Source of the DNA: Megasphaera sp. UBA1696
GTDB taxonomy: Bacteria; Bacillota; Negativicutes; Veillonellales; Megasphaeraceae
NCBI GenBank assembly: GCA_002319965.1
Contig: DCJQ01000015.1
Location: 1 to 25,162 of the forward strand
DNA: 25,162 nt
Reading direction: 5' to 3'
Below are positions 21,927 through 25,162 of this stretch, one piece after another. Made by a program: the position numbers and the translations under genes. Numbering within the stretch: the first letter of the stretch is position 1; each line of letters starts with the position of its first letter. The notes beneath the pieces were generated by a model. That model was not told the origin of the DNA. It worked only from the letters and a program-made list of their open reading frames with translations, and did no database searches.

Positions 21927-22777
21927 ATCGTCTGCTCGTCGATTTGACGGAATAAGGTTTCGTAGCGCTTGGCTTCCCTTTTCAGGCAGACCAGGTAATA
22001 GTCGGTTTGGCATTCTTCGTCGACGATGGGGATATTGATTCGCCCGGGGATATCGTCGCCGCGGCGCATGAAGTAGCTCGAGACGAAGAGGGGATAGTCT
22101 GAATTTTGGGCCAGCTCCAGAAAAGAATCGCGCTGGACCTGCAGGAGGTACCGGGCGTTCGGCGTCTTGTCTTTGGTCATCTGCATCCAAAAGCCGATGT
22201 GGGAAAAGAGCAGGAGGACCCGACTGTCCAGATCTTTGAGGTGGACTTCCGGGTAAAAGGCCAGGGCATCGGACGGCGGGATGGATAGAAACAGTTTTTC
22301 GCTGCCGCATTTTTTGACGAATAAATCGTCGCCGTCGGGAATCATATGGGTGACGGCCAGTTGGTAGATGTTGTTTCGCAGGCCTTCGGCAAAGGAAGCA
22401 TCGTCCTTCATGTCGGCCGAGATGGTCTTGCCTTCAAAGATGCTGTTGATGATGGGCGTCAGCACCATTTGCGGGACCGGAGCGCAGTAGCCGATGGAAA
22501 GGGTGTGAAGGCTGCGCTCGTAACTGCGGACGCGGCTGCAGAAATCGAGATTTTCCTGTAATACCCGTTTGGCATAGGGAACGGCATAGCGGCCCGTTTC
22601 CGTGAGCTCGAGATGATTTTTGCTGCGGACAAATAAGGGGACGCCTAATTCCAGCTCCAACTTCTTCATGGCTCTCGTCAGGGCCGGCTGAGAAGTATGG
22701 AGCTGTTCTGCTGCCCGGGTCAAGGTTCCGGCGTCGGCAAAGGCGGCAAATTGGGCCAAGAGGTTCATTTCAATCAT
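21920..22777 (-). CDS. LysR-type transcriptional regulator
   Basis: 285 aa. The N-terminal winged helix-turn-helix is clear: FAAFADAGTLTRAAEQLHTSQPALTRAMKKLELELGVPLFVR, followed by the linker helix and an effector-binding domain with an atypical, weakly conserved sequence. The start is ATG 22777 (MIEMNLL), with AAGGGAG a few bases upstream; an upstream TTG is less likely. It is divergent from two aldo/keto reductase genes across a 164-bp gap, the standard layout for a LysR protein controlling its neighbour. Effector unknown. Confidence 0.92.
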   Translation of the reverse strand: MIEMNLLAQFAAFADAGTLTRAAEQLHTSQPALTRAMKKLELELGVPLFVRSKNHLELTETGRYAVPYAKRVLQENLDFCSRVRSYERSLHTLSIGYCAPVPQMVLTPIINSIFEGKTISADMKDDASFAEGLRNNIYQLAVTHMIPDGDDLFVKKCGSEKLFLSIPPSDALAFYPEVHLKDLDSRVLLLFSHIGFWMQMTKDKTPNARYLLQVQRDSFLELAQNSDYPLFVSSYFMRRGDDIPGRINIPIVDEECQTDYYLVCLKREAKRYETLFRQIDEQTIY

Positions 22778-22941
22778 ATCGGTCTCCCTTTCAGTATACA
22801 AAAATCGGATAGTGAAATCCTTTGTTGGTATTGTACACTTTTTGCCGGATGTTGTAAACTTCTACATGTGGACAGGAAATATCCAATACGCACAGCCTGC
22901 GTATCTCATAGATTGATTCACGGTAGAAAGGAGCCTTATTT
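22778..22941. promoter_or_regulatory. divergent control region between the LysR gene and the aldo/keto reductases
   Basis: A possible reductase promoter is TTGTAC (22831-22836), 18-bp spacer, TAAACT (22855-22860). The region also holds T-N11-A type sequences in the same interval, as LysR proteins bind, but such matches are frequent by chance. AGAAAGGAG before ATG 22942 is the reductase ribosome binding site. Confidence 0.4.
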
Positions 22942-23793
22942 ATGGAATATATGAAGCTCAGCAACGACGTTCGCCTTCCCTTGTTGGGACTGGGGACCTT
23001 CATGATAAGTCCGGAAGATACGGAAAAATCGGTGTACGATGCCTTGAAAATGGGCTATCGCCTCATCGATACGGCCAATGCCTATCTCAATGAGGAAGCC
23101 GTCGGCAAGGGCCTCAAGAAAGCCTTGGACGAAGGCTTGGTCAAACGGGGAGATATCTTTTTATCGACCAAGATTTGGCCGACCCTCTATGAAGCGGCAG
23201 ATGCCGTCGATAAGACCTTGGAACGGCTCGGCGTCGAGTACGTCGATCTCTTATTCATTCACCAGCCCGCCGGCCAGTACAAGGCCGGATACGCCTTGAT
23301 CGAAAAGGCTTATAAAGACGGAAAAGCCCGGTCCCTGGGGATTTCTAATTTCTTCGGTGACAAGCTCGAAGATTTGCTGGCGGCAGCAGACGTGAAGCCG
23401 CACGTCATCCAGCTGGAAACCCATCCCTACCATGTATACGATGAGGTTATGGTCCGCCTTGGGGAATACGGTACGAAGCTCATGGGCTGGTATCCCTTGG
23501 GCCACGGCGATCCGGAATTGCTCCACGATCCGATTATTACGAAATTATCGGACACGTATCATAAGAGCACCGTCCAGATTTTGCTCCGCTGGGCCGTACA
23601 GCGCGGCTTCATTACCATCCCCGGCACGAAGAATCGGGATCATCTGCTCAGTAATTTCGATATCTTCGACTTTTCCCTGACCGACGAAGACATGGCCGGC
23701 GTCAACGCCTTGAACGGCACGCGCCGCTATTATACGCCGTCGCAGGATTTAGAATCTCGTTACGCTAACATGCATTTGCCCTTTGAAGGCTGA
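22942..23793 (+). CDS. aldo/keto reductase
   Basis: 283 aa, an NADPH-dependent TIM-barrel oxidoreductase of the AKR superfamily. The catalytic tetrad is visible: D43 and Y48 (YRLIDTANAY), K77 (STKIW) and H107 (FIHQP). The C-terminal IPGTKNRDHLLSN segment binds the cofactor phosphate. It is the first gene of a pair, with a second reductase 15 nt downstream of it. Substrate is probably small aldehydes or ketones such as methylglyoxal or 2,5-diketogluconate-like compounds, but this is inference from the family. Confidence 0.93.
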   Translation: MEYMKLSNDVRLPLLGLGTFMISPEDTEKSVYDALKMGYRLIDTANAYLNEEAVGKGLKKALDEGLVKRGDIFLSTKIWPTLYEAADAVDKTLERLGVEYVDLLFIHQPAGQYKAGYALIEKAYKDGKARSLGISNFFGDKLEDLLAAADVKPHVIQLETHPYHVYDEVMVRLGEYGTKLMGWYPLGHGDPELLHDPIITKLSDTYHKSTVQILLRWAVQRGFITIPGTKNRDHLLSNFDIFDFSLTDEDMAGVNALNGTRRYYTPSQDLESRYANMHLPFEG

Positions 23794-23808
23794 TAGGAGG
23801 AAAAGACT

Positions 23809-24657
23809 ATGGAATTTGTAACCTTAAATAACGGAATTAAAATGCCGAAACTCGGCTATGGTGTGTATCAGACGGATCCGGCCGATACGGAACGCGCCGT
23901 CAGCGATGCGCTGGAAGTCGGTTACCGCCTCATCGATACGGCTGCCATTTACGGCAATGAAGAAGGTGTTGGCGCCGCCATTCGTCAGAGCGGCATCGCC
24001 CGGGAAGACCTCTTCATTACGACTAAGCTCTGGGTCCAGGACCACGGCTATGACAACACCTTGAAGGCCTTTGATACGTCGATGAAGAAACTCGGCCTCG
24101 ATTACCTCGACCTCTATCTCATTCATAAACCCTACGGCGATTATTACGGTGCTTGGCGGGCCATGGAAAAGCTCTATAAAGAAGGCCGCATTCGGGCTAT
24201 CGGCGTCACCAGCTTCTGGAACGAACGCCTGGCTGACCTGGCCAACATGAATGAAGTCAAACCGGCTGTCAACCAGATCGAAACCAACGTCTGGAATCAG
24301 AAATGGTCGGAAGAAGCCTTTATGAAAGAAATAGGCATCCAGCACCAAGCCTGGGCTCCTTTTGCCGAAGGAAATAATGATATTTTCCGCAATCCCCTCA
24401 TCCAAAAGATCGGTGAAAAATATGGCAAGACCGTCGGTCAGGTCATGCTGCGCTGGCTCTTACAGCGAGACATCGTTGCCATTCCGAAATCGGTCCGTAA
24501 AGAACGGATGCAGGAAAACTTTGACGTCTTTGATTTTGAATTGACATCGGAAGATATGGAAGCCCTCCGCACCCTCGATACGGGGAAGAGCACCATCTAC
24601 GACGAAATGGATCCTCACGTCGCCATGAACATCGGTAAGGTAACGTTTGAAGACTAA
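23809..24657 (+). CDS. aldo/keto reductase (second of a pair)
   Basis: 282 aa of the same AKR family. Tetrad D43, Y48 (YRLIDTAAIY), K73 (TTKLW) and H106 (LIHKP); cofactor segment IPKSVRKERMQEN. It closely matches the length and layout of the upstream reductase but is clearly diverged, so the duplication is old or the two were acquired separately. It starts after TAGGAGGAAA and is cotranscribed with the first; a terminator follows. Confidence 0.93.
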   Translation: MEFVTLNNGIKMPKLGYGVYQTDPADTERAVSDALEVGYRLIDTAAIYGNEEGVGAAIRQSGIAREDLFITTKLWVQDHGYDNTLKAFDTSMKKLGLDYLDLYLIHKPYGDYYGAWRAMEKLYKEGRIRAIGVTSFWNERLADLANMNEVKPAVNQIETNVWNQKWSEEAFMKEIGIQHQAWAPFAEGNNDIFRNPLIQKIGEKYGKTVGQVMLRWLLQRDIVAIPKSVRKERMQENFDVFDFELTSEDMEALRTLDTGKSTIYDEMDPHVAMNIGKVTFED

Positions 24658-24687
24658 TAAAGATTTATAATACATATTATATATAAT

Positions 24688-24735
24688 AAAGAGGCTGTTA
24701 TAGAAGAAAAATTTCTTTGATGACAGCCTCTTTTT
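24688..24735 (+). terminator. terminator of the aldo/keto reductase operon
   Basis: AAAGAGGCTGT (24688-24698) pairs perfectly with ACAGCCTCTTT (24723-24733), with a further AAGAAA/TTTCTT stem inside, then a T-run. Confidence 0.9.
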
Positions 24736-25162
24736 GTCGTGGAATTACGCTCTTTGGAAGGGGGGATAAAATCCTTTCGCTTTTTTCACAGTCTTGGGAA
24801 GGCTGTTTATCAAGATGGGGTTAGCGGTATATATTATAGATAGATAAGAGACGAAGCGACGGGAAAAAGAAGGGACCCTGATCAGACGCGAAGGCGCTGA
24901 GTGACGAAAAAAACGAAAAAGAGGCGACATGAAAGGGACAAGAAAATGAAAAAAAGACGGGATGAAGATGACGATTTGGAATGTAAAATATGTATTTTTA
25001 CAATAGACAAATGTACAAAATTTAAAAAGTGAAAGTTCAGCGAAGGTAATGTTTGACACTTTTTTCGCCGTAATTATTTTTGAAATAATCGGCTTATCAT
25101 ACGGAATTAGTAAGTCATCTTTATGGAGATGAAAAAAAGATAAGGTATAATATTTTTCGCAA
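24736..25162 (+). other. gene-free right end with promoter-like elements
   Basis: A purine-rich stretch (about 24840-24960) leads into promoter-like DNA. TTGACA (25053-25058) is followed 15 bp later by a perfect inverted repeat, ATTATTT (25073-25079) with AAATAAT (25083-25089), placed where a -10 box or operator would be. TATAAT lies at 25146-25151. These probably serve a gene beyond the edge. A 28-codon frame (24946-25032, with AAAGGGA 7 nt before its ATG and three cysteines) could be a small peptide but support is thin. Confidence 0.45.

Noticed and set aside
24745..25059. 104-aa - strand frame at the right end
   Set aside because: Phenylalanine- and serine-rich shadow of a purine-rich strand, with no ribosome binding site.

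Overview
The window reads as chromosome from a low-to-medium GC Firmicute. Ribosome binding sites are strong (AGGAG/GGAGG), there are extended -10 promoters and many U-tailed terminators. The gene set (CaiB/BaiF CoA transferase, amino-acid permease plus threonine deaminase plus RidA, TDT transporter) would suit an amino-acid or lactate fermenting Negativicute such as Megasphaera. That assignment is inference from style; no marker gene is present to prove it.

Left part (1-7770): housekeeping and catabolic genes, all on the + strand. A threonine/serine ammonia-lyase, an amino-acid permease and a RidA enamine/imine deaminase form a coherent module: uptake, deamination, and clearance of the reactive imine. 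A CaiB/BaiF CoA transferase, two tandem CBS-domain proteins and guaA follow. A strong terminator closes guaA.

Middle (7771-9552): a 600-bp non-coding leader region, then a CRISPR array with no cas gene anywhere in the window. The array has a good sigma-70 promoter with a palindrome at the expected start point, 13 repeats, 12 spacers and its own terminator. Repeats 1-6 are normal 36-mers with a CCCC-GTAA-GGGG hairpin. In repeats 7-12 the GTAA loop is replaced by a 42-47 bp insert that carries its own near-perfect hairpin, so these repeats are about 74-79 bp. The last, decayed repeat (13) has no insert. This is the most unusual thing in the window.

Defence continuation (9585-16274): a type I restriction-modification operon in the order half-length HsdS, HsdM, full HsdS, HsdR. 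hsdR carries an in-frame amber stop at codon 83, and the full-length hsdS is visibly more AT-rich than its neighbours.

Right part (16300-25162): two antitoxin-type genes without recognisable toxins (a RelB/DinJ-like protein and a MNT-type nucleotidyltransferase) flank a non-coding stretch with two clusters of 10-bp tandem repeats. Then come a TDT/SLAC1-type transporter, a secreted type-B carboxylesterase on the - strand, a low-molecular-weight tyrosine phosphatase next to an LRAT-like protein, and a LysR regulator divergent from two aldo/keto reductases. The window ends in a 500-bp gene-free stretch with promoter-like elements for a gene beyond the edge.
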